Part shown: positions 19,858 through 27,513 of the stretch, piece by piece
Numbering within the stretch: position 1 is the first letter of the stretch
Layout: each line of letters starts with the position of its first letter
Program-made: the position numbers and the translations under genes
From: Simonsiella muelleri ATCC 29453
Lineage (GTDB): Bacteria > Pseudomonadota > Gammaproteobacteria > Burkholderiales > Neisseriaceae
Length of the DNA: 64,000 nucleotides
Direction: 5' to 3'
NCBI RefSeq assembly: GCF_002951835.1
Contig: NZ_CP019448.1
Coordinates: 1,240,001-1,304,000, forward strand
Notes under the pieces: model-generated
Told to the model about the DNA's origin: nothing
Seen by the model: only the letters and a program-made list of their open reading frames with translations
Database searches by the model: none

Positions 19858-19886
19858 TATAATTAATTGATTTAATTTAAATAAAT

Positions 19887-19930
19887 CACAATACTTTCAC
19901 AATACTTTCACAATACTTTCACAATACTTT
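19887..19930. repeat. Four tandem 11-bp repeats at a gene end
   Basis: CACAATACTTT occurs four times in perfect tandem. The block covers the last codons and stop of the aminotransferase gene and continues past the stop. Because 11 is not a multiple of three, gain or loss of a unit within the coding part would alter the C-terminus. Confidence 0.85.
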
Positions 19931-21101
19931 CGCACAAATATTGAATATTGTCTTCGGTAATGCCTGCTACATTGATGCGTCCAGAACGCACCGCGTAAAT
20001 GGCAAATTCATCGCGTAACTTGTCCACTTGCTCGGGCGACAAACCGCTAAATGAAAACATACCATTTTGTTTTACAATAAAATCAAAATCTTGTGTTGCA
20101 CCACAGGCTTTGAGTGTTTCTACAAATTTTTGGCGCATTTCTTTGATGCGACCTCGCATTTCTGCTAATTCTTTAGTCCAATCTTCTTTTAAATCATTAT
20201 CTTGTAAAATCATGGCAACGGTTGCCGCGCCGTGTGATGCAGGATTGGAATACAAAGTGCGAATAATGGTTTTAACTTGGCTAAATGCGCGATTGGCGAT
20301 TTCTTCGTTTTGTGCGACCAGTGTGAATGCGCCTACGCGTTCATTATACAAACCAAAATTTTTTGAATATGAGCTGGAAATCAACAATTCTGGATTGGAT
20401 TTCAAAAATGCCCGTAAACCATACGCATCTTCTTCCAAACCATTAGCAAATCCTTGATACGCAAAATCAAATAGGGGCAACCAACCTTTTTCTGCTGACA
20501 TTTTTGCCAAAGTATCCCATTGTTCTGGAGTTGGGTCAATGCCAGTTGGGTTGTGGCAACAGCCGTGCAATAAAACCACATCACCTTGTTTTGCTTGAGA
20601 TAAATCAGCGATTAAGCCGTCCCAATCCAAATCGTGCGTATTTTTATCATAATAACGATAATCGCGAATTTCCATGCCTACGGCTTTGAAAATGGCGTTG
20701 TGATTGGGCCAAGTGGGGTTGGAAATCCACACGGTTTGTGCGTTGGTTTGGCGTTTGATGAATTCGGCGGCAATGCGTAATGCGCCAGTGCCACCCAAAC
20801 TTTGGGCGGTTTTGGCGCGTTTGTTGGCGATGATTTCATGGTTATTGCCAAACAACAAAATTTGCGTGGCAGCATTGTAGGCAGCGACACCGTCAATTGA
20901 CAGGTAATTTTTGCTGTTTTCTTCGGCGAGCAGGCGAGTTTCAGCGACTTTTACTGCGCGTGGAATGGGGGTTGCGCCTTGTGCGTTTTTGTAGATGCCA
21001 ATGCCTAAATTGACTTTTTCAGGACGATTTTCTGCTTTGAATGCTTCGCCTAAGCCCAAAATGGGGTCGGCGGGTGCGGCTTGAATTTTGTCAAAAAACA
21101 T
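19908..21101 (-). CDS. Aspartate/aromatic amino acid aminotransferase
   Basis: A class I PLP-dependent aminotransferase (AspC/TyrB type) of about 397 residues, transferring amino groups between aspartate or aromatic amino acids and 2-oxoglutarate. The start FFDKIQAAPADPILGLGEAF is typical. PLP-site residues are in LLHGCCHNPTGIDPT and in SSSYSKNFGLYNERVG with the Schiff-base lysine. I place the start at 21101 (MFFDKIQ) rather than the longer frame at 21122. The sequence alone does not separate AspC from TyrB. The 3' end runs into the 11-bp tandem repeats. Confidence 0.9.
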   Translation of the reverse strand: MFFDKIQAAPADPILGLGEAFKAENRPEKVNLGIGIYKNAQGATPIPRAVKVAETRLLAEENSKNYLSIDGVAAYNAATQILLFGNNHEIIANKRAKTAQSLGGTGALRIAAEFIKRQTNAQTVWISNPTWPNHNAIFKAVGMEIRDYRYYDKNTHDLDWDGLIADLSQAKQGDVVLLHGCCHNPTGIDPTPEQWDTLAKMSAEKGWLPLFDFAYQGFANGLEEDAYGLRAFLKSNPELLISSSYSKNFGLYNERVGAFTLVAQNEEIANRAFSQVKTIIRTLYSNPASHGAATVAMILQDNDLKEDWTKELAEMRGRIKEMRQKFVETLKACGATQDFDFIVKQNGMFSFSGLSPEQVDKLRDEFAIYAVRSGRINVAGITEDNIQYLCESIVKVL

Positions 21102-21292
21102 GATTTTGCTTTCCATAAACAATCGGGGAGAAAACCAAATTATAACGCGATTAAACGAGAATTTCAGGTTTCAGGCAGCCTTATTTTCATGGATTCAATA
21201 AAAAGGCAGCCTGAAAAATCAAGTAAATTCCATTTTTCAGGCTGCCTGAACATTTTATAATCTATTTTTTCAATGTAAATAAGGATATTATC

Positions 21293-21997
21293 ATGAATCT
21301 AAAAACAATTTTAATTTTAGCGATGGCGTTGATTCAACCAGCTTTTGCAGAAAATACATTAAATTACAATCTGGTAGAATTCAATGAAAGCGCAACCGTT
21401 ACTGTGCCAAACGACACCATGCACATCACGCTTGTCATTCAAGAAAATGGCAAAATCCGTGAAACCATCAGCAACACCGTTACGCGTAAATTAAATGTGT
21501 TGCAAACCAAAATTCGTGGAAACAAACAGTTTGTTGCTGAATTGGGTAACCGCAGTGTTTACCCACAATACAACGATAAACAACAAATCACAGGTTGGCA
21601 AGACCGCGTGGAAATGCACATTAAAAGTACCGATTTTAACGCATTGAGCCAATTAGTTGCGGAAACTCAATCACTTGCAATGTTAGATGGCATTTCATTC
21701 AGCGTGTCGCCCGATAAACGCGCCAAAGCCGTAGAACAAGCCAGTGAACAAGCCTTGAAAGCTTTCCAAAAACGCGCAGAATTTATGAGCCGTAGTTTGG
21801 GATTCTCGGGCTACAAATTGGTTAAAGTGGATTTGAATAATCGCTTTGAAAGTGCGCGTGAAGCTTATGCTGCACCTATGATGATGTCTGCCAAACGCAA
21901 TATGGCAGTATCTGCATCTATGATGGATATGTCGGCTGAAAATGCAGGCGAGCAATCCATTCAACAAAATTTAAATGTTACCATTCAAATGCAGTAA
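21293..21997 (+). CDS. SIMPL-domain (DUF541) periplasmic protein
   Basis: A 234-residue exported protein with a signal peptide cleaved after Ala-Phe-Ala near residue 19. The rest resembles the SIMPL/DUF541 family: NESATVTVPNDTMHITLVI, QDRVEMHIKSTDF and a helical stretch AVEQASEQALKAFQKRAEFMSRSLGF. Related proteins are linked to oxidative stress, but no reaction is known. It is preceded by two DUS pairs at 21170-21250. Confidence 0.8.
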   Translation: MNLKTILILAMALIQPAFAENTLNYNLVEFNESATVTVPNDTMHITLVIQENGKIRETISNTVTRKLNVLQTKIRGNKQFVAELGNRSVYPQYNDKQQITGWQDRVEMHIKSTDFNALSQLVAETQSLAMLDGISFSVSPDKRAKAVEQASEQALKAFQKRAEFMSRSLGFSGYKLVKVDLNNRFESAREAYAAPMMMSAKRNMAVSASMMDMSAENAGEQSIQQNLNVTIQMQ

Positions 21998-22121
21998 GGC
22001 AATGAGAAAAGCGCAAAAAGTCAGAAATAAAAAAGAGAATGGACGAGTCAAGATAACCTGACCTGTCCATTTGTTTTGTTGCGCTATAAAGACTTCTTTT
22101 CGGAATAAGTGGGACATTTAT

Positions 22122-22226
22122 TAGACTTCCTGCGAAACCGCAATTTTTCTAGGTTTTAGAATTTGGCTAAATCCTGTAGTTAAGTGTGTTTTAAAAAATT
22201 GGGATTATTGTTTCGCAGGAAGTCTA
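22122..22226. repeat. 105-bp MITE-like repeat, copy A
   Basis: The ends are perfect inverted repeats (TAGACTTCCTGCGAAAC at the left, its complement at the right). There is no coding capacity. A second copy in opposite orientation is at 22822-22926, about 88% alike by eye. Together they bracket the microcin-like gene. Size, terminal repeats and possible TA target doubling fit a miniature inverted-repeat element. Confidence 0.75.
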
Positions 22227-22232
22227 TTTACT

Positions 22233-22700
22233 TTATTTGCAGTCGCGCATATGCTCTAACCAAGCGCGATATTCAGCTGAATCATAGTTTTTACTATTGG
22301 GTTCCCTGATATGGCTGTTCGCACAATTAGGGTTAGCAACTTTACCAGGAGTACCCAATGGATATGGATTGATATTTTCCGTAAAGTAGCTATTACATGC
22401 ACTCAACGAGCATAGATTCAGTAATGCCATAAAGGATAAAATAAAAAGTCTTACCATTTTTTTATTGAAACCAATGCCAAAAGTGGGTTTTGAAAAATTT
22501 ACACCAAAACCTTGCTGATATCCGAATTTCCTACTGATAGAAAATTCTACTCCACTATTATTAGTATTAGGGGAATATGAGACACCAACTTCCCCAAAAG
22601 CATGCATATCTTTTTTACCTGGATTGCCACCGCCCTTTGCAGAGATGTGAAATTTACCGCCTGATACTTCAACTAATTCAGAAATATGCAATTCTCTCAT
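22233..22700 (-). CDS. Double-glycine-leader microcin-like protein joined to a lipoprotein
   Basis: The 155-codon frame starts with MRELHISELVEVSGG, a typical double-glycine leader of class II microcins and bacteriocins, followed by a Gly-rich segment to about residue 80. The second half restarts like a lipoprotein: MVRLFILSFMALLNLC followed by SLSAC as lipobox, then NPYPLGTPGKVANPNC. The two halves meet at a run of seven A (complement of 22457-22463). With six A the first protein would end at a TAA that overlaps the ATG of the second, so the original arrangement may have been two coupled genes. An export/precursor and a lipoprotein partner are inferred, not shown. No exporter gene is nearby. 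Confidence 0.6.
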   Translation of the reverse strand: MRELHISELVEVSGGKFHISAKGGGNPGKKDMHAFGEVGVSYSPNTNNSGVEFSISRKFGYQQGFGVNFSKPTFGIGFNKKMVRLFILSFMALLNLCSLSACNSYFTENINPYPLGTPGKVANPNCANSHIREPNSKNYDSAEYRAWLEHMRDCK

Positions 22701-22821
22701 GATTTTCTCCTGTAAAGAAGTATGGTTGGAAAAATAACTTTTCTTAACTTTTGCTTAATTCTAAGATTTTTTTTTAAAAAACAAGTATATTATTTCAAAT
22801 AAAATCAATATGTTAAATTAA

Positions 22822-22926
22822 TAGACTTTCTGCAAAACAATAATCCCAATTTTTAAAAACGCGCTTAATTACAGGATTTAGCAAAATTCTAAAACCTAGA
22901 AAAATTGTGGTTTCGCAGGAAGTCTA
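22822..22926. repeat. 105-bp MITE-like repeat, copy B (inverted)
   Basis: The same element as 22122-22226 in reverse orientation. One terminal repeat is degraded (TAGACTTTCTGCAAAAC). It lies about 120 bp upstream of the microcin-like gene start. Confidence 0.75.
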
Positions 22927-22940
22927 TTATTTAGGTACTG

Positions 22941-22981
22941 AAAAAAAGAAGCTCCTAGTGGTGGAATTAGAGCTTTTTTTG
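22941..22981. terminator. Hairpin with A/T flanks
   Basis: GAAGCTC and GAGCTTTTTTT form a stem with A and T runs on either side, so it could terminate in either direction. It sits in the gene-poor stretch 22930-23520. Confidence 0.45.
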
Positions 22982-23054
22982 GGTAGTATTCCAAAAAGTA
23001 TGATAGTAGAAAAATCCTCATTTCTCCATAAAATCTAGCAGAGTAATTGTGCTT

Positions 23055-23118
23055 AGAATTTGTGTTCGTAAGATTGATGGTGTGAAAAGACATCGCGCTT
23101 GACTGTGAATACAGGTTC
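23055..23118. repeat. Composite copy of a dispersed repeat
   Basis: AGAATTTGTGTTCGTAAGAT resembles 35808-35841 and the complement of 40276-40306. The following block (about 23071-23118) is nearly the same as 36628-36677, next to the IS982-type remnant. This is probably insertion-sequence debris. Confidence 0.55.
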
Positions 23119-23225
23119 TTAAATATCAGGTACGTATCCAAGTGATGTCCCTGAAGTCCAAAAATTAGGTTTTAACATAACGGTGAGTGTGATGCATTAT
23201 TTGAAATTGCACTAAAGCACAATTT

Positions 23226-23398
23226 AAGCATACGGCGCGGCGGATATCTTGCAAGAAATGTTGACGGTGAAATCCGATGACGTAACAGGTCGTACCAAAA
23301 TGTACGAAAAGGGCGCGAGTATGCCCGAGTCGTTTAATGTGATTGTCAAGAAATCCGTTCGCGGGGCTTGGATATTGATTTGGAGCAGAATTAAAACT
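23226..23398 (+). pseudogene. Relic of the 3' end of rpoB
   Basis: Translation gives AYGAADILQEMLTVKSDD, then VTGRTKMYEKGASMPESFNV, which is the highly conserved C-terminus of RNA polymerase beta. About seven residues are lost between KMYE and GASMPESF. One base is deleted after FNVIV: restoring it gives KEIRS, then RGLDIDLEQN and a stop. The true rpoB gene is not in this window. The same tail occurs at the end of the gene at 24284-24541. The rest of 22930-23520 holds no other gene I can support. Confidence 0.8.
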
Positions 23399-23521
23399 GC
23401 GTAGGCTGGCGGTGAGATGAAAGTTGTATCCCAGTTTTTCAGGCAGCCTGAAAGGTTAGAATGGCCTTTCAGGTTGTTTGAATAAAATGAATAAATTTTT
23501 AATTTTAGGAGAGAATCAGTT

Positions 23522-24244
23522 ATGTCAAATTATGCGTGGTTGTGTGATTATGGTAGTCATGCGGTAGCAAATACTTATGGTATTGTTGTTCAAACACCTG
23601 AATTTGATGGGGTTGAGCTTTTTTTTCTTGAGCAGAAAAAAAAATGCAATGCCATAACAAGTGATGAGATGAAAATTTTAGAAGCTCTTGATGCATCAGA
23701 AACAAAATTTTGGAGAGCTTGGAAAAATTATGAATTTATTCCGCAGCAAGAAATGCCAATTAAATTATTTAAAAAGCCTGATATTAACTATAGTAATTTA
23801 CCCGAACTCAATGAAATATTTTTTTGTATAACAAATGCTTATTTGGTTATGAGTAAAGAATTGTATCATGTTATTTCTCAATTTAATTTAGGAAGAACGC
23901 ATTTTAGCCAAGTATATATTTATGATATTGAGACCAAAAAGCAACTTTCTGAAGTACCTTATTACTTTATTAATATTGCGGAGAGTTATGAATTTTTAGA
24001 TTCTAATCATAGTAAAGGAATCAAAGCAAGTCGCTATAGTCCTGAAGAACCATTAAGATATATATGGGGTGCTGAAGATGATGATATTATCTTATTGAAC
24101 CAATTTAAAAATACAGATACTGATTTATGGCATGATAAGAATTTGAATGATTCTTTATTTTTTTCTGATAGACTGGTTCAAGTATTATTTCGAGCTGGAT
24201 TTAGTCAAAAACAGTTGGGTTTAGTTCGTTGCCTTGTTAAATAA
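23522..24244 (+). CDS. Imm11-like immunity protein
   Basis: A 240-residue cytoplasmic protein, AT-rich, with no signal peptide. The C-terminal motif SLFFSDRLVQVLFRAGFSQ is characteristic of the Imm11/DUF1629 family, small proteins that neutralise polymorphic toxins. There is a ribosome binding site (AGGAGAG) 7 bp before the ATG. The next gene is an orphan HNH-like toxin tip, but Imm11 need not be its partner. The assignment rests on the C-terminal motif and context. Confidence 0.55.
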   Translation: MSNYAWLCDYGSHAVANTYGIVVQTPEFDGVELFFLEQKKKCNAITSDEMKILEALDASETKFWRAWKNYEFIPQQEMPIKLFKKPDINYSNLPELNEIFFCITNAYLVMSKELYHVISQFNLGRTHFSQVYIYDIETKKQLSEVPYYFINIAESYEFLDSNHSKGIKASRYSPEEPLRYIWGAEDDDIILLNQFKNTDTDLWHDKNLNDSLFFSDRLVQVLFRAGFSQKQLGLVRCLVK

Positions 24245-24283
24245 AAATTTTCATATTTCTTTTAATTTTATTAGGATTTTATT

Positions 24284-24541
24284 ATGTTAGGCTTTCAAGT
24301 TCATCACATTTTTCCAGAAGCGATGATGAAGGATTTAAAGAAAAATTTTAAAGATGCTGGTATTCAATCACCCATTAATGCTAATGATTACAGTAATCGT
24401 ATCAATCTTTTTAATAATAATGATATGGCTAATGTGATGAAAGAATTTCATACCAAAAACCCTGATGGTATGAATGTGGCTCGTTTTTTTGGTAAAGAAA
24501 TCCGTTCGCTGGGCTTGGATATTGATTTGGAGCAGAATTGA
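24284..24541 (+). CDS. Orphan HNH-like toxin tip fused to an rpoB tail
   Basis: An 85-residue frame. The first part has FQVHHIFPEAMMKD and NANDYSNRINLFNN, the layout of HNH/AHH-type nuclease tips of polymorphic toxins. It lacks the long delivery N-terminus, as in silent C-terminal cassettes. The last 15 residues, KEIRSLGLDIDLEQN, are the C-terminus of RNA polymerase beta, matching the relic at 23226-23398 almost base for base. This points to recombination that joined a toxin cassette to the end of rpoB. Whether the protein is made or active is unknown. Confidence 0.55.
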   Translation: MLGFQVHHIFPEAMMKDLKKNFKDAGIQSPINANDYSNRINLFNNNDMANVMKEFHTKNPDGMNVARFFGKEIRSLGLDIDLEQN

Positions 24542-24701
24542 TATTTGAGTTGAGATAAATTTCAGGCAGCCTGTAAATCAGGAGTTAATTATAGATACAA
24601 GAGTGGGTGTTTGTACTTACTGCACAAATTTTTTAATTTAGTCAATGATTGGTGTAAACTCCACCCTACGCAATTGATGAAATAGAAAGAAAGGTATATT
24701 A

Positions 24702-25217
24702 ATGGCTTTTATTAAAACGCTGATTACTCCAGAGATGATAGAAAAATATGATATGGCACAAGATTATTTGGAAATTGCCAATCATAAACGACAAGATTTT
24801 TTGACTTATGGTCAAGAAGAGCCGTTTGGCAAAAGTGCAATGGCGTATCGACGATTAGAATATTTGGATACAGTGGATTCAATTGTGATTGATGGACAAC
24901 AAGATTGTTATCTGCGTTATGGTAGTTGTGCCAGTGTCATATTTGGAATATTTCCACATGATTATATGTTTTTTTATTATAAGGGACAAAGAATTTACTT
25001 GGTTATGGATTTTGTTTATGGTAAAAAAGATTTAATTAATAAAACCAATACAGTAGAATGTAAAGTTATTCAAGTGAATTCGTTATCGACAATTAGTATG
25101 GATGAGCAATTTCTTCATTTGTTTGAACAGGCATTATATGTTCGTTATTATAAATTGTATAATAACCATGGCTGGAAGTATACTGTTTTTATTAATTTTG
25201 ATTCTATTTTAAATTAA
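24702..25217 (+). CDS. Hypothetical protein in immunity island
   Basis: A 171-residue soluble protein, not recognised. It starts with AFIKTLITPEMIEKYDM and contains several aromatic-rich strands (YLRYGSCASVIFGIFPHDY, YYKGQRIYLVMDFVYGK). AT-rich composition and its place between toxin and immunity genes suggest an immunity protein, but nothing in the sequence proves it. A ribosome binding site (GAAAGG) precedes the ATG. The gap before it (24542-24701) includes a short GTGGG/CCACCC repeat. Confidence 0.45.
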   Translation: MAFIKTLITPEMIEKYDMAQDYLEIANHKRQDFLTYGQEEPFGKSAMAYRRLEYLDTVDSIVIDGQQDCYLRYGSCASVIFGIFPHDYMFFYYKGQRIYLVMDFVYGKKDLINKTNTVECKVIQVNSLSTISMDEQFLHLFEQALYVRYYKLYNNHGWKYTVFINFDSILN

Positions 25218-25227
25218 AGGATATATT

Positions 25228-25419
25228 ATGACTGTTTCTGATGTAATCAAAAATTTGAATTTGCCAGAAACTAATTTAAGTTCAGAGCAGGCTACACAAA
25301 TATTAAAAGCGTTGACTGAACAAAAGCAGGTAAATGAAACTATATTGCGCGATTTAGTAAGCGTAGGGTGCGTCCCACGCACCGAATTGCCCCAAAATCC
25401 CATTTTTCAGGCAGCCTGA
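25228..25419 (+). CDS. Short hypothetical protein with repeat-derived end
   Basis: A 63-residue frame, AT-rich at first (MTVSDVIKNLNLPETNLSSE). The last 20 codons lie in a GC-richer hairpin (GGTGCGT/ACGCACC at 25370-25386) and a DUS (IFQAA, stop). The end therefore looks like a repeat inserted into an older gene. It starts 10 bp after the previous gene. Function unknown. Confidence 0.4.
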   Translation: MTVSDVIKNLNLPETNLSSEQATQILKALTEQKQVNETILRDLVSVGCVPRTELPQNPIFQAA

Positions 25420-25474
25420 ATTTTCTAGCTGATTGAAAAATGGGATTATTTCAAAAAACGAAAGCGATAAAATC

Positions 25475-25797
25475 ATGTTAGGTTTAGCGATACTTTTCGG
25501 ATTATTTGTTTGGATAGTTATAACATTGATGTTGACAATGATTGGCTACAAAATTGGCAAAAAAGCCCATTATCCCAAAATGGGCGCACTCACAGGTTTT
25601 ATGCTGATAATGGGTGGTTGGATTGTGTATTGGATAATTGAATTTGCCTATATTCAAGCAAAAGTAAGCTATTTGTGCGATAAAGAAGCTGGGATTACAG
25701 TGTATGTAACGCCTGAACAATGGCGTAAGCAGATTGGGGAAGAAGAGTGGGCACATCTTTTTGAATTTGATTATATTAAAAAACAATCTTACCCTAG
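25475..25797 (+). pseudogene. Membrane protein gene, 5' part, split by IS5-type element
   Basis: This half encodes two membrane segments (LGLAILFGLFVWIVITLMLT and GFMLIMGGWIVYWIIEFAYI) and the motif YVTPEQWRKQIGEEEW. The frame continues in register on the far side of the insertion, at 26651-26945. If one CTAG target copy and the element are removed, the protein is 205 residues. I prefer the start at 25475 (MLGLAI). Function not recognised; context suggests an island immunity or envelope protein. Confidence 0.6.
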
Positions 25798-26646
25798 GGG
25801 CTAATGACATTTTAGCTATAATTTCAACCAAATCAAAGCACAAGCTAATGATACAGTACTTTCATAATTACGTTTTAATTTATCGTACCGTGTTGCCAGC
25901 GCACGAAAATGCTTTAATCGTGCAAAAGCGTTTTCTACCAAGTGCCTGATTTTATATAAATACCAATCTGTGCCCACATTAAGATGTTCTCTATTTTTCT
26001 TATATGGAATATTGGCTTTACTTTGTTTAGACTGAATTAACCGACGAAAAGTATCACTGTCAAAACCCCTATCAGCACACACGGTTTCATTATCACTTAA
26101 ATCCAATTGTGCCAATAAATCAGGCGCAACAACAATATCATTTACATTACCAGCTGTAATGATAAATTCAATTGGATTACCACAAGCATCAACCGCTAAA
26201 TGAATTTTAGACGTATGACCACCGATACTCTTACCAACAGCTTGATGCGTAATGGATTGTTTACCCATACCGTGTTGATGAACGCGGATATGGCTACCGT
26301 CCATAAAGACCCATTCCATATCGGGTGTATCTACCAAATGTTTGAATAATCGGGTAAAAATACCGCGTTTAGACCAGCGATTGAAACTTTGGTAAAGGCT
26401 GTTTGCTTTACCAAAATAACTAGGTATATCAGCCCATTGGCAGCCTGTACGTAAGCGAAATAGGATACCTTCTACTGTTTTGCGTAAATTTTTCTTGCGA
26501 TAAATGCCAAGCTGTTTCAAAATAGGCAACAGTCTTGACCATGTTTCATTTGTAAGCGTGTTTCGGGACATGGCAAAGGTTTGGGATGGTTGCGTGGAAA
26601 CAATATCTTAAATCCTTTGCCTCTTTTTTTGAATTGTCAATAGCCC
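25798..26646 (-). mobile_element. IS5-family insertion sequence with CTAG target duplication
   Basis: An 849-bp element. Its ends are GGGCTAATGACA and TGTCAATAGCCC, which are inverted repeats with one mismatch. It is flanked by CTAG on both sides (25794-25797 and 26647-26650). It carries one transposase gene and interrupts a membrane-protein gene. Confidence 0.88.
25816..26571 (-). CDS. IS5-family transposase
   Basis: A 251-residue DDE transposase. The N-terminal domain (TWSRLLPILKQLGIYRKK, GILFRLRTGCQWADIP) is typical of IS5 relatives. Catalytic residues are visible as VFMDGSHIRVH (first Asp), TVCADRGFDSD (second Asp) and RHLVENAFARLKHFRALATR (Glu of the Y-R-E motif). It appears intact and is the only gene of the element at 25798-26646. 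Confidence 0.9.
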   Translation of the reverse strand: MSRNTLTNETWSRLLPILKQLGIYRKKNLRKTVEGILFRLRTGCQWADIPSYFGKANSLYQSFNRWSKRGIFTRLFKHLVDTPDMEWVFMDGSHIRVHQHGMGKQSITHQAVGKSIGGHTSKIHLAVDACGNPIEFIITAGNVNDIVVAPDLLAQLDLSDNETVCADRGFDSDTFRRLIQSKQSKANIPYKKNREHLNVGTDWYLYKIRHLVENAFARLKHFRALATRYDKLKRNYESTVSLACALIWLKL

Positions 26647-26650
26647 CTAG

Positions 26651-26945
26651 CAGAGACATTATTTATGAACAAAAAAAATATGTCCCAACTGCTTCATTTA
26701 ATGATAGATTAATAAAATACAATCATCATCAAAATATATCTGAATTTATTGGCAGAATGGAGGCGGTAGTTATTGATAGAAAAGATAAAAAAGCAATTTT
26801 ACATTACACCTATTTTTCAGCAGGAGCAGGACATTGGATTACAGGAGGTAGTCCCAAATTTTGGTTAAATAATATACAGAGTTGCAAAAATAAAATCTAT
26901 CAGCAATTTAGTAATCAAATTAAATTTTATTCAAATACTTTTTAA
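26651..26945 (+). pseudogene. Membrane protein gene, 3' part, after the insertion
   Basis: The frame continues from 25797 without shift: SYP joins SRDIIYEQKKYVPTASF. It is AT-rich and presumably extracytoplasmic, ending QFSNQIKFYSNTF. It has no start of its own apart from codons inside the insertion. Precise loss of the IS plus one CTAG would restore the gene. Confidence 0.6.
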
Positions 26946-26972
26946 TATTTTAATATTTTAGGAGTTTAAATT

Positions 26973-27215
26973 ATGAGTCCCAAAAATCAATTTTTAGCGG
27001 ATTATGTTTATTTAGCTGAAGCCAGCTATACTGATTTTTCCCAACCTAGCGATGCTTATGAAAATCTTAAAGATGAAAATAATGGCGAACAACCAGAATC
27101 TTTCGCTAAACTCGTAACCAACAATTACGAAGTCGTCGCCCACTACAAAGACCGCTCATGGATGGTTTTAAATAATGAAAGCAGTTTTTCAGGTACTTTA
27201 TTTAAGATACTGTAA
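26973..27215 (+). pseudogene. 5' fragment of an RTX/lipase-like gene
   Basis: The first 77 codons encode MSPKNQFLADYVYLAEASYT and, later, YKDRSWMVLNNESSFSGTLFK. This is the beginning of the hydrolase (lipase-like) domain found before RTX repeats in some Neisseriaceae exoproteins. The reading frame then enters the filamentous prophage at 27205 and stops. RTX repeats resume on the far side at 34727, but the central catalytic part is missing, so insertion and deletion have both occurred. Confidence 0.6.
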
Positions 27216-27263
27216 TAAATGTCAAGTGAAAAATCAAAATAAATTATTGGCAAAACCCATTTC

Positions 27264-27513
27264 GCAACATTTGTTTGTTTAATCATCAGTCCTTTTAGTT
27301 ATCACATCATTCAGGGTGAATGCTAAACGTTAAACAAAATTAAAAAAGCGCGTCAAGGTTAAAGTGAACGCAAGCGACCTTGACGCGCTTTTTTAATTTC
27401 GTTCAACTACGCATACCCCCTGAACGATGCGATAACGGACTGATGATTAAACAAACAAACATTGCTACATTAGCTATTTATTAAAATAATGTGGCATCGA
27501 GCCACATTATTTT
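27264..27513 (-). ncRNA. Structured non-coding region next to Piv transposase
   Basis: Arms 27264-27360 and 27374-27465 pair over about 85 bases; the inner stem includes AAGCGCGTCAAGGT with its complement. A second hairpin at 27483-27513 (AATAATGTGGC, loop ATCGA, GCCACATTATT) begins in the transposase stop codon. A divergent version at 63174-63409 differs in sequence but keeps the pairing. It may be a guide RNA for the transposase, or a single-stranded DNA structure for replication or packaging. No function is proven. Confidence 0.55.

Noticed and set aside
23522..24541. Complete MafB-type toxin system
   Set aside because: No MafB N-terminal domain, MafA gene or signal peptide is present. 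Only an orphan tip and immunity-like genes are supported.
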